From NCBI GenBank assembly GCA_033807775.1, contig CM066327.1:93456295-93520294 (forward strand): DNA of 64,000 nucleotides, in the 5' to 3' direction. The DNA comes from Saussurea involucrata. Its lineage: Eukaryota > Streptophyta > Magnoliopsida > Asterales > Asteraceae. The position numbers and the translations under genes were made by a program. This document shows positions 21,821 through 32,514 of the stretch, piece after piece. The notes below the pieces were generated by a model. The model was not told the origin of the DNA. It made no database searches and worked only from the letters and a program-made list of their open reading frames with translations. Positions within the stretch are counted from its first letter, which is position 1, and every line of letters begins with the position of its first letter.

Positions 21821-22782
21821 AATCTTCAGTGGTTCACATTTGATCAGTACTAAAATGACCTTGTATAACCCTATTTATCATCTAACCTCTGAACAAAATA
21901 GATTCGTTGATATCAAGGTATGTTCTTTCCTTCTCGCTAACGTTCGCCTAAGAATGCAACATTTCAAAACAAATTACCTCGCTGAATATCTCTTCCTTTC
22001 AGTGGTTCTTTTGAAATTCTTAAATCTCACTGATATTTCTAATCAGTGCTTCTATTTTTAAAATGTCCCTGAGTTTTCAAAATCCTCAGAGACACCTTAA
22101 AATGTGAAAGGACGTTTGTGACGTCATCACAACGGATAAACAATGGCACGCCTTTTCTCTGACACGTTCGTCTGTTTCGTTTCCTTGTACAATCAAATTC
22201 AAGGGACGTGTCCGTGTCATCATGAAAAACTTTTCCCGCTCATAGCTTTTCTCTCTCTACTCTCACTATATAAACCCTTTGCGTTTATATTTTTACCTTT
22301 TACGCGAACTTAATCTTTCTCAAGCAAGATTCAACTGTTGCATTTGAACAAATTTCTCAAGAACTCGTTCATCTTCTTCATCTTCTACATAGGTTAATAT
22401 TTCTTTTATTTTCCATCAAACAAACTTGTTTTTGATCTTATTATTGTTTCTAAAAGATCACACAAACGAACTTTCTCAAAATGAAATCATTTTCTTCATG
22501 GTTTTATGAACACAATCTATTTACAGATTGTTCTTCAAGTTTAAAATAAAAATCTTAAACTTGACATCTTCATATGTTTTTCCATAATCCTTTCCATAAA
22601 AGGAAACTGGAAAACAAGAACTTTCACTATGTTTTGTACTTCTTTTCAAAACTAGAAAAACCCTAGTTTCCATTTCTTTCTCAAAATGGAAACTGTAAAA
22701 CCCTATAAACCCTTATTTTGGAATTTTATCCATTTTAAGAACTTCTCTTCATCTTCTTCATGTTTATATGTTATGAATAGAA
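21821..22782 (+). other. Element C spacer between pol and aORF
   Basis: Noncoding, 962 bp. It holds a promoter-like block (22119-22274) and a possible leader intron from TACATAG/GTTAAT near 22393 to an AG just before the aORF ATG. Confidence 0.6.
22119..22274 (+). promoter_or_regulatory. Candidate internal promoter for the element C aORF
   Basis: TGACGTCA (22119-22126), a palindromic bZIP-type core, is followed by GGACGTGTCCGTGTC near 22202, a CT-rich patch (CTTTTCTCTCTCTACTCTC) and TATATAAA at 22267-22274, about 510 bp before the aORF ATG. Element D has the same order before its aORF. A function as a separate promoter is inference. Confidence 0.5.
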
Positions 22783-25700
22783 ATGGAAACCACTGACGCT
22801 ACTCAGTCTTCTACTACCTCTGACAAAACTGAGATTGTCAAAGCACCCCAAGTCAACTTTACAATGGAACAAGTAACATTCCAAGGAAACAACCCCTATG
22901 CTCTGTTCGACTTCCCTCAAAAAACAATTACTCACTTGGATGACGTTGTTAACTTCTTGAAAGGATGTCCTCTGGCGACAACACTGACCATCAAACCCCC
23001 TGCTCATAAGAACCTCCTTGCTCAGTTCTGGTATACTGCCAGAAAATCTTAAGTGGCCTCCACCAAAGACCCTAAAAAGATGATAGACGTCATCTTCTTC
23101 GACACTGAGCATGGTGAAACAAAAATATATCCCGGGGCTATCAGGTCTGCTCTAAACCTCCCTGGAAGCTCAAGGGACAGACATTTCGTTCCTCTACCTG
23201 ACGTCAAATCTAAGACAGGACAAGCTGAAATCATTTCATTTTTGGATGCAATGAACTTCACATGGAACACAGGGAGAGATAAACTCCCTGAAAAGAAGCT
23301 GACCTCCGTTCTCAAGAGCAAGATGCCGAGCGAAATGAACTTCATCTTCGCACACCTCATCAGCTGTATGACAGCAAAGGTTGGATCAACTGATCATGCC
23401 TCACAACCCCGACAAGCTATGGGGTATGCGCTGATGAAGGGACTCCACATCGATTGGGTTAAAATCATCTTCGACGACATGATGCTAAGGATCGAAGAAA
23501 AGAAGCGACCACTGAATGTCCTTTATCCCCGTTTCCTCAGTGCTCTCTTCAAACACGCACTTGGGGATAAGTACCCGAAGGTGGGTGACCTGAAGTTATC
23601 CTAGGTTGGCCCTAAGATTCTCAACTTCAAACCAGTAGAAAACGAGGTACGTCTCTCTACACTCTTACCTCTTCTCAGACCTCCTCATTCTTCTACTTTT
23701 GCGGCTACCACTTTTGCAGCGGTAATCCCAACCGCTGGTAATCAGGCCGCACCATCCACTCCTTCTCACAAAAGGAAACAATCTGACACCACACTTGGCA
23801 CCCATAAGCCCAAGAAGACTTCCAAGGAGAAACACCCTAAGCCTTCCTAGGCTGAAGACTCAGCGTCTGTCTCTCTACAGGAGATGCTGGACGGTTTCGT
23901 GTACCGCTCCTCCACATCTGCTGAACCAACCCCTTCTATGCCCACTTCAACGTCTCAGAACGCTGAAGTTGTCTTGGAACAGAACCCCCCTCCTTTAGTA
24001 CCTCTAAGTACTGCAGAAGTATTCTTCAGCGGATCCAACGCTGAATCCGGCACCCAATCCCTCTTCTAAACTCTTATTCCTCCCTCGTCTTCTTTGGTCA
24101 CTCCACCTCTATTTCCCTCATTCTCTACAACAAATGTCATTCATCTGCATGACACATCGGCTGAAGATCTACAGTGGCTGATGGATCAGAATAAAGGACC
24201 TGCGGACACTCAGCGTCGACCAACTCTGGAAGACGATTTCGATCACTTCACTGGTTCCCGAAATTTCGATGACTTCGTTAACCAACCCGCAGGTATACAT
24301 AACATCCTAAACACTCCTCTCTCGAAAGCCCCAACTTCTGAGTTTTCCTTTGTTCATAAGTTTTTATCTTCTACAGGTCCTAATTTGGGAACTATCAACA
24401 ATTCCCTCAAGGATTTGTCTACTAAAGTGGAATCTCTCACCACTACTCTCTCCTCCAACTCCTCAGCGGTTACAAACACTGGGGACGCTCTAAAGGCGCT
24501 CACCTCTGAGGTGAAAGGGAAGGCCTCCGGCGCTGATCTGCTAAAAGTGGAAGGTAGCCTTTCCAATGTTGCTTAGGCTCTCGCTGACAACTCCACCTCC
24601 ATCAACACCATGAATACCACCAACGTCAACCTCTCTACTAACTTCACCACACTGTCCAACGAAGTCACATCGTTGAAGACAGTGGTGGGCAATCTTCAGG
24701 GAGAGGTGACTACTTTAAAGACGTAGGTGAGCACTGCAATAAATCGCCTACAGCAAATCCTAGATCGTCTGAATGCTCCAACATGTCCTCCCTCACATTT
24801 CACCCAGGTCGATCGGGAAACTCTTCAAAAAATCAACCCTACTATTTCTGGCCTGGAAGACAGAATGGCAGCGGTTGAAACCGCTGTTGGGATCACTGGC
24901 CTGGAAGATAGTGACCCAACGGATGCTGCTGCTGACACTACTACCTCCCCCATCCGTCATGTGAAAGAGGGGGAGACGAATCAAGAAGATCTTCCCCATA
25001 ACTTTGAGGGGGAGAAAAGCGTTGAAAAACCTCAGGGAGTTGAAAACCCTGAGGGAACCGAGTTCTCCCTACACAACACTGATTCTGAGGGGAAGCAACT
25101 CGATGAAGAACTGGAAAATGCTGATGTTCTTATTCCTTCTGAAGACGAAGGTGAGGAAGAAGATGAAGACGAAGAAGATCTCGAACTTCACGATGACGAA
25201 CCATCAGCATCACCTAAAGATGGTGATGTTGATGATGATGATCTCGACTTCTCCTTCCAGCCCAGAAAGGCCCCTGCTCAAAAAGGGGTAGTTATCAAAT
25301 AATCATCGGGGGAGGGGACCACCAAAAAGCCTGTATCAACTGAAGCTGACCAAGGCAAAAACAAATGCATCGCTGCAGAGGACAATCTGACTATCCTTCT
25401 CCAAAAGCCAGTTTTTCAGGTAACATATTTGTTATTCCCTTACACTGCATCCCTCCTCAATCCTTCTCAACCTCAGTTCTACTATCCATAAAACCCCTAT
25501 ACACTTAACCTCATTCTTTCTCTATCTCTTCTCTTAACTGATCTTATCTATATGATCGTTTTGTTTTAGCTAGTCCTCTCCCCTGCTAGAGGGTCAAGCT
25601 GAAGCTGCTCCTGCTACAACTCCAATAATCCCAGCCCTGAGCGCTGAAGAAATAATCCCGGTCTTAGACTTCGGTGAGACTGATGAACAAGAAGAAGAAC

Positions 25701-26788
25701 TGCTCTCTCACAAAAATATACCTTCCTTGGTTCCTCAACAACTAAGTGAAGAAGAGCTGAAAAGGAGAGCAGCAATGAGTAAACAACTTTAGGATCAGCG
25801 AATCATTCGTGCGCCTCAATTTAAAATTTCAAAAAGAGAAATCGCTGAACACCTCAAAGCTGAGAAACTCCTCGCCGAACGGAAGAGAGCTGAAGAAAAA
25901 GATAAAGCTTATGCTATTGAGCTCGTCCAAAGTTCGGTGAAAGATCCTGAACTAAAGAAGACTCCTATCTTTGTGAAGCGACAATTGTGGAAGGACGCCA
26001 AAAAGATCGTCGAGAAGAAAACCAAGGTCTCTGACTCCAATCTGGCATGGTGCAAAGAAATACTTCACATTCAATGTCATGTGTCCAGAATCAACAAAGT
26101 AAACATCAGGGGAAAGATGTCCATAGAAGTTCCAGTCGTTGACATCGACATCTTCAGAGAGAACGGTCAAAAGGAAACTATCTATCCATCGTCGATTGCC
26201 AAGTACGGTTTATCTGAATGGTTGGAGATGCGGATAGCCATTCAGCGGTCACATTCAAACTTCAAAACCTTTGTCGAAAAAGCTCTAAATAGGCAGATCG
26301 ACTTGGTTTCATCAGCTGTGGATATTCCTCCTCCTCATCCAGTTCAACGAAGAAGGCCTGCTGTAAAGAAACAGAAAACACCTTCAGCTTCAGGTCCTCT
26401 GATCAGAAATGAAACCGGAATTGGTTTTTCACGAGAAGAAGTTCTTGGTCCTGACCCTGATCTTTTAGTTCTCGTTGTCTCCCTGCCCCCTGGTGAACGC
26501 TTTATCCCTAGAATAGTCTTAAGCGATCCTCATGGTATCTTCTTCAACGACTACAATGGACGAGAATGCTTCCAACGCGTCTCTGAGCTATGCATTGCCC
26601 CTATCGAACAGCTCAGAGATCTCGTCTATTGGCGCGGTTTCAGAGATGATCTTCTCGGACACTTCATGAAGCCTCTGATCTTTAAAGAAGCAAAGCGAAG
26701 AAGGGATCTTGGAGAAAAAGTCCCTGATTGGATGATCCCTACCACAAACTCTCTTGATGAACTTCTCATCAAGAATGAACCTGATTAG
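22783..26788 (+). pseudogene. Element C extra gene after pol (aORF, Sirevirus env-like position), broken
   Basis: A single frame 1 runs 22783-25302 without an indel but with seven stops (23050, 23602, 23848, 24067, 24574, 24724, 25300). Past an intron-like gap it continues in frame 2 to 26788, with one TAG near 25790. The N-terminal third is globular (ALFDFPQKTITHLDDVVNFL, FAHLISCMTAKVGSTDHAS, KRPLNVLYPRFLSALFKHAL). The middle is low-complexity and coiled (LSTKVESLTTTLSS, TEFS, a Glu/Asp run). The C-terminal third is globular again (FVKRQLWKDAKKIV, IYPSSIAKYGLSEWLEM). I see no signal peptide or membrane segment. Element D has a related gene. Function unknown; calling it an envelope would rest on position alone. 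Confidence 0.75.
25422..25570 (+). other. Intron-like segment inside the element C aORF
   Basis: CAG/GTAACATATTTG starts and TTTTGTTTTAG/C ends an AT-rich, stop-rich stretch of about 150 bp. The protein frame is 1 before it and 2 after it, as expected if it is removed. Related late-Gag and leader regions show similar acceptor strings. Confidence 0.5.
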
Positions 26789-27067
26789 CTGATAGGTTTT
26801 CTTTTTGTAATTCTTCTATCTTTATCAGCTTGTATCTTTTTGTACTTGTAATTATTATTTGCTGTAATTGTAATTTTTCCACTTCCCTTTGTAACTGATA
26901 CGAAGTTTAATGAAATTTTTTAGCGAATGTACTTTACTCCATCAGTACTTAAAAAGATCCCCGAAAACAGTAAATGGGACAAATATTTTATGAGTCCTTT
27001 TTAACCTTATGTTTTCTTACTTAGCAATTTTCTTTTATTACTATGTCATAATCAAATAGGGGGAGAT
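26789..27067 (+). other. Element C 3' noncoding end and polypurine tract
   Basis: AT-rich with no coding frame. AGGGGGAGAT at 27058-27067 directly precedes the 3' LTR and is the plus-strand primer site. Confidence 0.85.
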
Positions 27068-28043
27068 TGTTGATCCAAACCCTCAGTGATTTGATAATGA
27101 CTCTGAGAAACACTTAGTGAAAATTGTAAGTAGACAATATGTATTAGAGTTTCACTATCGCTGATAAATACTAAGTATGTTTAGTTTTGATGATAGGAAC
27201 TCTCGTTCTTTAATTTACATATTCAGCGGACACTGTTCATCAGTGAGCCCTGAGCTTGTTCAGCCTCACTGATGATCGCTGATACTTTATGTTCTTTACT
27301 TATGATCCCTGAAGACAAGTTTCACGTCATCCATGTTCTATGCTGAAGTCGAAGATCAAGCCGAAGAACCAGCGACAAGTCTACTAATGAACTGATGCGG
27401 ATATCAGCGAAGCCAAGACCTGTCCATTCACCGTGAAGTTTCAAGTAGAAGACTTCAGCGAACGCTGAACTTTATCATTTGTTGATAAAGAATCATTCAG
27501 CGAACGCTGATCATGAAGCCTCCTCTACAAGTTACTTTTGTCTTACCCCCTTGCACGCCTCCGTACGATAATGTCAGAACGGACATCCCATTTGTCCATA
27601 ATCGTACAACCAACTCTAATTCTACAATGTTCATCATGTGGCTACTAGGTTGTCTACCAAGGTCAAAACATGCAACCAACCAGAAGATGCCACGTGTAAA
27701 GTTGTACTGACATGCATTAAATGCATGCAGTATATAAAGGAAACCCTACTTCATTTTTTAAGTGCTCGGCCATTTCCTCCTCGTTACTATTTTGTGTGTT
27801 AGAATATTATCCTTAGTATTCTTAATTTCTCTCTATCTTATTTCTAGTGCAAGAAATCTTTGTGATTCTCGTAGCTTGTTTAGATTAGGTTTATTCCTTA
27901 ATCTTGTTCCGCAACAAGTTGTAAATTGTTTGATACATATCAATAAACAATTTAGAAAAGTCAAAAATCGTGTATTTGTATTCAACCCCCCCCCCCCCCC
28001 CCCCCCGCTTCTACAAACTTGTATAACCCCTTTGGGACCAACA
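27068..28043 (+). repeat. Element C 3' LTR
   Basis: 976 bp, TGTTGATCC to GGACCAACA, with TATATAAAGG at 27731 and 21 C at 27986-28006. The following AGCTA is the right target duplication. Confidence 0.92.
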
Positions 28044-28052
28044 AGCTATTCA

Positions 28053-28356
28053 CTGTTTCTTATATGTACTGTAGCTTTAGCTATTCTCTATAGTATATAT
28101 AGGAGTTAGCAATTGTAGCTAACTGAATCTTTGGAGAATCTTTGATAGAATCTTTGGAGAATCTTTGATAGAATCTTTGGAAAATCTTTGATAGAATCTT
28201 TGGAGAATCTTTGATATAATCTTTGGTGAATCCATTTAGAGAAATTCATTGTAATATCTTGTAATTCACAGATTGTTAATAAATCATATGACCAGTTGCT
28301 GTGAATACGATCTTGAATGTTCATATTTGATTGTAAGAGTGTATCCTGAACTTTCA
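28053..28356 (+). repeat. Element E 5' LTR, 5'-truncated
   Basis: It corresponds to the last 304 bases of the LTR, from CTGTTTCTTATATG to GAACTTTCA, including TATATATAGG near 28094. Four copies of a 23-bp unit (GAATCTTTGGAGAATCTTTG plus ATA) lie at 28125-28216. Confidence 0.88.
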
Positions 28357-28358
28357 AT

Positions 28359-28371
28359 TGGTATCAGAGCC
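28359..28371 (+). other. Element E primer binding site (initiator tRNA-Met)
   Basis: TGGTATCAGAGCC, exact, two bases after the LTR end. Confidence 0.92.
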
Positions 28372-28837
28372 AATCAACAAACAAATTCGTCCAAGAGTGT
28401 GTTTGATCACGTTCTTGAAGTTTCTTGATCAATTCGACAATTGATTCCGCTGCTGCTAACAATTCTTGAATTCCTAACAATTCTTGAATTCGTTTCTATC
28501 ATTGATTCAAGAAATTTGAATTTGTCTTTCTGTTGAATCGATATCTTACAATCAAGTCATCCAAAGATTTTCTCTCTATGCTGATTAATTCTCGAAATTA
28601 AACAGAGATCACCGGTATGTTTTCGAAATTCTTGATTGGTTTCTTGATCAAAGTGATTATATCTGCTGCATGTTGATTAGTATTCATATTTTTTGTTGAA
28701 AAGAAGATTTCATTAATTCATGTACTCTAACTGTTTGATCAAATGCATGTGACAGATTTGATTAATTCTTGCATGTTCTAGATTTGTGTTGATTCTCATT
28801 TTTGATCATAATTGATATTTGAATTTGTCATTTCATC

Positions 28838-30319
28838 ATGCCTAAGATTGTTGATGTTTTTGTGAGACCTGCAATTTCTATAACCAGTTCAGACAATTTA
28901 CAAAAATTAAGTCCTGTAAAAGCAAAAGAAACAATTTCTAAACCAAAAACTGAGATTGTTCATTTTGAAAGCAAGATTGCTAATCTTGAAGCCAAATTTG
29001 AGGAAAGTGCAAAAGTTGTTGTAAATTTGCAAAAAGATAAATTCGATCTTCTAAAAGATTTCGAAAAGGCTCAAGAGAACACAAAGTTGTTAGAAAAAGA
29101 GAATGTTGATTTGAAAGAGAAAATCAATTTTGAAAGAAAGATGTTGACAGATTCTAAAAATAGAATCAAATCATGTGAAATGAAAAATTGTCAACTCTTG
29201 AAACAAATCTATGATTTTGAACAAGTTCTTATACTTGAAAGAGAGAAATTTGAGAAAGAAAGAAGAGACTTTCAAACTGAGAGGAAAGGTTTTGAAACAA
29301 AGTCTGTTGAATTATCTATGAAAATTTCTGATTTGGAGAAAATTCTTGCAAAAGAAAGAAAAGAGTTTGAATGCAAGAAAAATGTTTTTCAAAAAGAAAA
29401 GAATGGTTTTGAGAAAAAGAAAACTGAAATGTTAAATGAGTTTTCTGTGAAAATCAATGAGTTGGAGAAAGAGTTAGAAGATGGAAGTAAAGAAACTGAA
29501 AAGAAGAAGGTAAATGATTTTAAAGAAAAATGCATAAAAGATAATTTTTTAGATGAACGAAAGATTTTTCAAAATGAGATAAAGAAGCTAACAAATAAAT
29601 TATCTGGTTTATCAACAGATATTATGAAGGAGCAAATGGTAAAATCTGATCTTCAAAAGAAATATGATTTGATTTTTAAAGAAAATAATGTTTTAATCAA
29701 CAAGGTGAAAGAACTTGAAGATATTATTTTTAAAGTTGGTGTTTCAAAACAAGCAAGTCCTGATACAATTGATCAGACTCCGCTTGTAAACTCAACTAAC
29801 TCTGAATGTTCATTTAAAACAACTTCAAGTTCAATTTTTAAAAACATTTCTTTAAAAGAATTAAAAAGATCAAATGATTTCTCAAAGGATCAGATTCATC
29901 CTTCGAATCTTTTCTATAATTCTCTGTTTGATAAATTAGATAATAATTCGGATGTGCCTAAAGTGAATACTTCTTCTAAGCCTAAAGATATTCTCATCTT
30001 CAAAAGAGTTAAGATGGAATGGAGAGTTAAAGGAACAACTTCCAAGAAAGAAGTGCCAAAATCAAAAGTTCATAATTCAAATGTCAAGAAGAACAATACA
30101 TTTCAAAGAAGATCCTTTGTTAAACCTGATGTGATTTATTCTATAAATCAATTAGTCAGAATTGCGCAAAAGAAACTTTGTTGTTCATATTGCGGGACTG
30201 ATGACTTTGTAAACAAAAGGTACATTCAGCACTGGTTTGGTTCTTATAGAATATCTGCATATGCCACTGCACCTAACAGACCTGGACCCAAGTTCATATG
30301 GGTACCAAAGTCAACTTAA
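28838..30319 (+). CDS. Coiled-coil late-Gag protein of element E, 493 residues, intact
   Basis: The frame is open from MPKIVDVFVRP to FIWVPKST with no stop. Residues about 40-290 are a Lys/Glu-rich coiled coil (IANLEAKFEESAKVVVNL, LSMKISDLEKILAKERKEF, TDIMKEQMVKSDLQKKYDL). A Ser/Asn-rich linker follows (about 300-350), then a basic part (FKRVKMEWRVKG) and a C-terminal Cys cluster, LCCSYCGTDDFV with a following HWFG. The last residues match the end of Gag in elements B, C, D and G, but the UBN2 capsid and the retroviral CCHC knuckles are absent. It could self-assemble or co-assemble with the Gag of an autonomous relative; that is inference. The ATG at 28838 lies 466 bp after the primer site and is the first that opens the frame. 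The partner in B is broken. Confidence 0.85.
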   Translation: MPKIVDVFVRPAISITSSDNLQKLSPVKAKETISKPKTEIVHFESKIANLEAKFEESAKVVVNLQKDKFDLLKDFEKAQENTKLLEKENVDLKEKINFERKMLTDSKNRIKSCEMKNCQLLKQIYDFEQVLILEREKFEKERRDFQTERKGFETKSVELSMKISDLEKILAKERKEFECKKNVFQKEKNGFEKKKTEMLNEFSVKINELEKELEDGSKETEKKKVNDFKEKCIKDNFLDERKIFQNEIKKLTNKLSGLSTDIMKEQMVKSDLQKKYDLIFKENNVLINKVKELEDIIFKVGVSKQASPDTIDQTPLVNSTNSECSFKTTSSSIFKNISLKELKRSNDFSKDQIHPSNLFYNSLFDKLDNNSDVPKVNTSSKPKDILIFKRVKMEWRVKGTTSKKEVPKSKVHNSNVKKNNTFQRRSFVKPDVIYSINQLVRIAQKKLCCSYCGTDDFVNKRYIQHWFGSYRISAYATAPNRPGPKFIWVPKST

Positions 30320-30320
30320 T

Positions 30321-30340
30321 CTGTTTTGCAGGTTATTCAT
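30321..30340 (+). other. Splice-acceptor-like string after the element E stop codon
   Basis: TCTGTTTTGCAGGTT follows the TAA immediately. Element B has the same string in the same place (minus strand, near 11695), element G has TTTGTATTGCAGGTT (62610-62625) and element D GATTGTCCTGCAG. In C it is degenerate. Confidence 0.5.
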
Positions 30341-30724
30341 GTGTAGAGCTGAATGATAATACTGACACATGACTTAAAACCGATGTTGTGCTTAAATTGA
30401 GAATCTTGACTTTTGGATAATTCAGTCCAAAACTCGATCTGAATGTAATTATGGATTTCTGATTCATATAGATCAATTTGTTGATCTTGAAGATTTTTTT
30501 GAAAACGTTCTGTTTGCTATGAGGTTATCGAACTCATAGATGTGAGTGTTTTTCGTAGAAAACATTTACAGAGAATGTGTTCAGAATCATATTTTAAGCA
30601 ACCCTGCAAATTTTGGTTGAAAATTTCTGATTTTTGAGCAAGTTATGGTGATTTGAAGTTCAGAATGTTCAAAAATCACAAAATCCAAACATTTTTCTAA
30701 GGCATTTTCTCTGGATAGTTTTAT

Positions 30725-30990
30725 CAGAATTCTGACTCTGTTACTCAGAAGTTCTGACTCTACTACTCAGAAGTTCTGACTCTACTACTCAGAATTCTGA
30801 CTCAACTAATCAGAATTCTGACTCTGATACTTAGAATTTTGAACAAGTTACTCAGACTTCTGACTCTACTACTCAGAATTCTGACTCAACTAATCAGAAT
30901 TCTGACTCTGATACTTAGAATTTTGAGCAAGTAACTCAGAATTCTGACTCTTCTAATCAGAATTCTGACTCTACTACTCAGAATTATTTT
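30725..30990 (+). repeat. 21-22 bp tandem array (TCTGACTCTACTACTCAGAA)
   Basis: About a dozen units of TTCTGACTCTACTACTCAGA, with a higher-order repeat of roughly 100 bp around TTAGAATTTTGAACAAGT. In one frame, units read SDSTTQN. Confidence 0.85.
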
Positions 30991-31700
30991 TTGATAACTA
31001 ATGAGGAATCATCGTAGATGATTAGCAAAATCTCTTGATTTTGCAGGATTATCTTGATTTCAGAGGAAGTATTGACTCAAAATTTGATCTGATTGTTTCA
31101 AGATAATGTTCAAAACCCGTGATTCAACGTTTTAGGTTTTTGAACATATCAGTTCAAAACCCGTACTTAAATGACAATGGCTTCTGAATAATTCAGTTCA
31201 GGACCCGTACTTCAGAGACTAAGACTTCTAAACAAATCAGTTTAGAACTCATATTTCTCAGGTGATATCCTTAACTGTCATATTTTTATGTTTCAAGGAA
31301 CAAGTGGTGAAAGGTAACATTGCATTACGTTTATTTCTATTGCTTTGAATGTTTGAATCTTAACAAATTTAATTCAATGATATGAATTTTTTTAATTTTC
31401 ATTCAATGAATAAATGTGTGTCAAAGAGTAATTTTACAAGTATTTTGTATTATCTGAGCTATATTTGTTTCAACTTTCACTTCTGAATTAAATCGAAAGG
31501 TAAGCAAAACATGAATGAAATTATGCCGAATGCTCAATGTTATGAAATCTATACTTATATAGAATATAATGCTCAAAAAGCATAATTTGTCAGAATGATT
31601 GGATGGAAATGAAAATATGGGGAAAGTACTACGTTTTAGAACCAAGTGATTGAGATGCAATATATATATACAAAATCATTTAGTTTGAAAGTTTGTACCT

Positions 31701-31978
31701 GTGGCCTTTCTGGTTTGGGAGAGTAAGTCCTAAGGGGTGCTAGTCACCTAGTCCCTAAGAACAACTGGTCTGGGATCGGCTGACCCAAATCCTGCAATAG
31801 AACCAGATAGAAAGCCATGTTCTACTGGTACAAATGGGTTTAAGATATATCGATGTGGCCTTTCTGGTTTGGGAAATTAAGTTCCATGGGGTGCTTGTCA
31901 CCTAGCACCTAAGACCAACTGGTCTGGGATATGCTGACCCAAATCCTGCTATAGAACCAGATAGAAAGTCATGTTTAA
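31701..31978 (+). repeat. 154-bp tandem duplication in element E
   Basis: GTGGCCTTTCTGGTTTGGGA opens copies at 31701 and 31855; both run through CTGACCCAAATCCTGC and AACCAGATAGAAAG. The second copy ends about 31978. Confidence 0.88.
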
Positions 31979-32008
31979 CGATGTATCTTATTCTTACTAA
32001 ACTTTTTG

Positions 32009-32083
32009 ATTAAAAGATGCCAATGTGCACAAAATTAAAAGATGCCAATGTGCACAAAATTAAAAGATGCCAATGAGCACACA
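32009..32083 (+). repeat. 25-bp triplicate in element E
   Basis: Three consecutive copies of AAAAGATGCCAATGTGCACA plus five bases; the third has one change (GAGCAC). Confidence 0.9.
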
Positions 32084-32514
32084 TCTCTTGAAACTTTGGG
32101 AAAATACAAAGTCACAATAAACCTGTAAATTTGTGAAAATCCTAATTTTGGACAAATAGTGTAAGTAGAGCAAAGTATTCGTATATGTTTTTAGAATTGC
32201 ATATTCTTGAAGCTAATCATATTTCGCATGCTAAGCACACCAAATAGATTTAATAAAGGGATTGAAACTGAACATTTTTAACTCGATATGCAATGATGAC
32301 TTGTATTTGAATCCAAACACATGCATTTGATTTCATTTGATTGAAAAATCTGATAAATTTCATTAAGTTGGATTTCTTTTGTAAAGTTTTCAAATGATCA
32401 AATGTTAGTAGTTATCAAGTGTAGTTCAGTAAATCTTATTCTCCTTGTATAAATGTTTTCATTAAAGCACTATATTTGAAATGAATAATTTTAATGAAAT
32501 ATATGCATAATTTC

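Larger units (their letters stand above)
15078..28043 (+). mobile_element. Element C: full-length Sirevirus-like copia, decayed
   Basis: LTRs 15078-16050 and 27068-28043, primer site, gag, pol, a separate downstream gene and a polypurine tract are all present in order over 12,966 bp. Flanking bases are TGCTA on the left and AGCTA on the right, a target duplication with one mismatch. By eye the LTRs differ at about 40 of 970 positions (about 4 percent). Every gene carries stops, mostly of the C-to-T kind, plus several frameshifts in gag and pol. Element G at 59162 belongs to the same family. Confidence 0.9.

Noticed and set aside
22783..26788. Envelope glycoprotein
   Set aside because: The position fits the Sirevirus env-like gene, but I see no signal peptide, membrane span or cleavage motif.
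28106..28357. Minus-strand open frame rich in QRFSKDS repeats, and its twin at 33405-33740
   Set aside because: It is the antisense reading of the 23-bp LTR minisatellite; the two copies are the two LTRs of one element.
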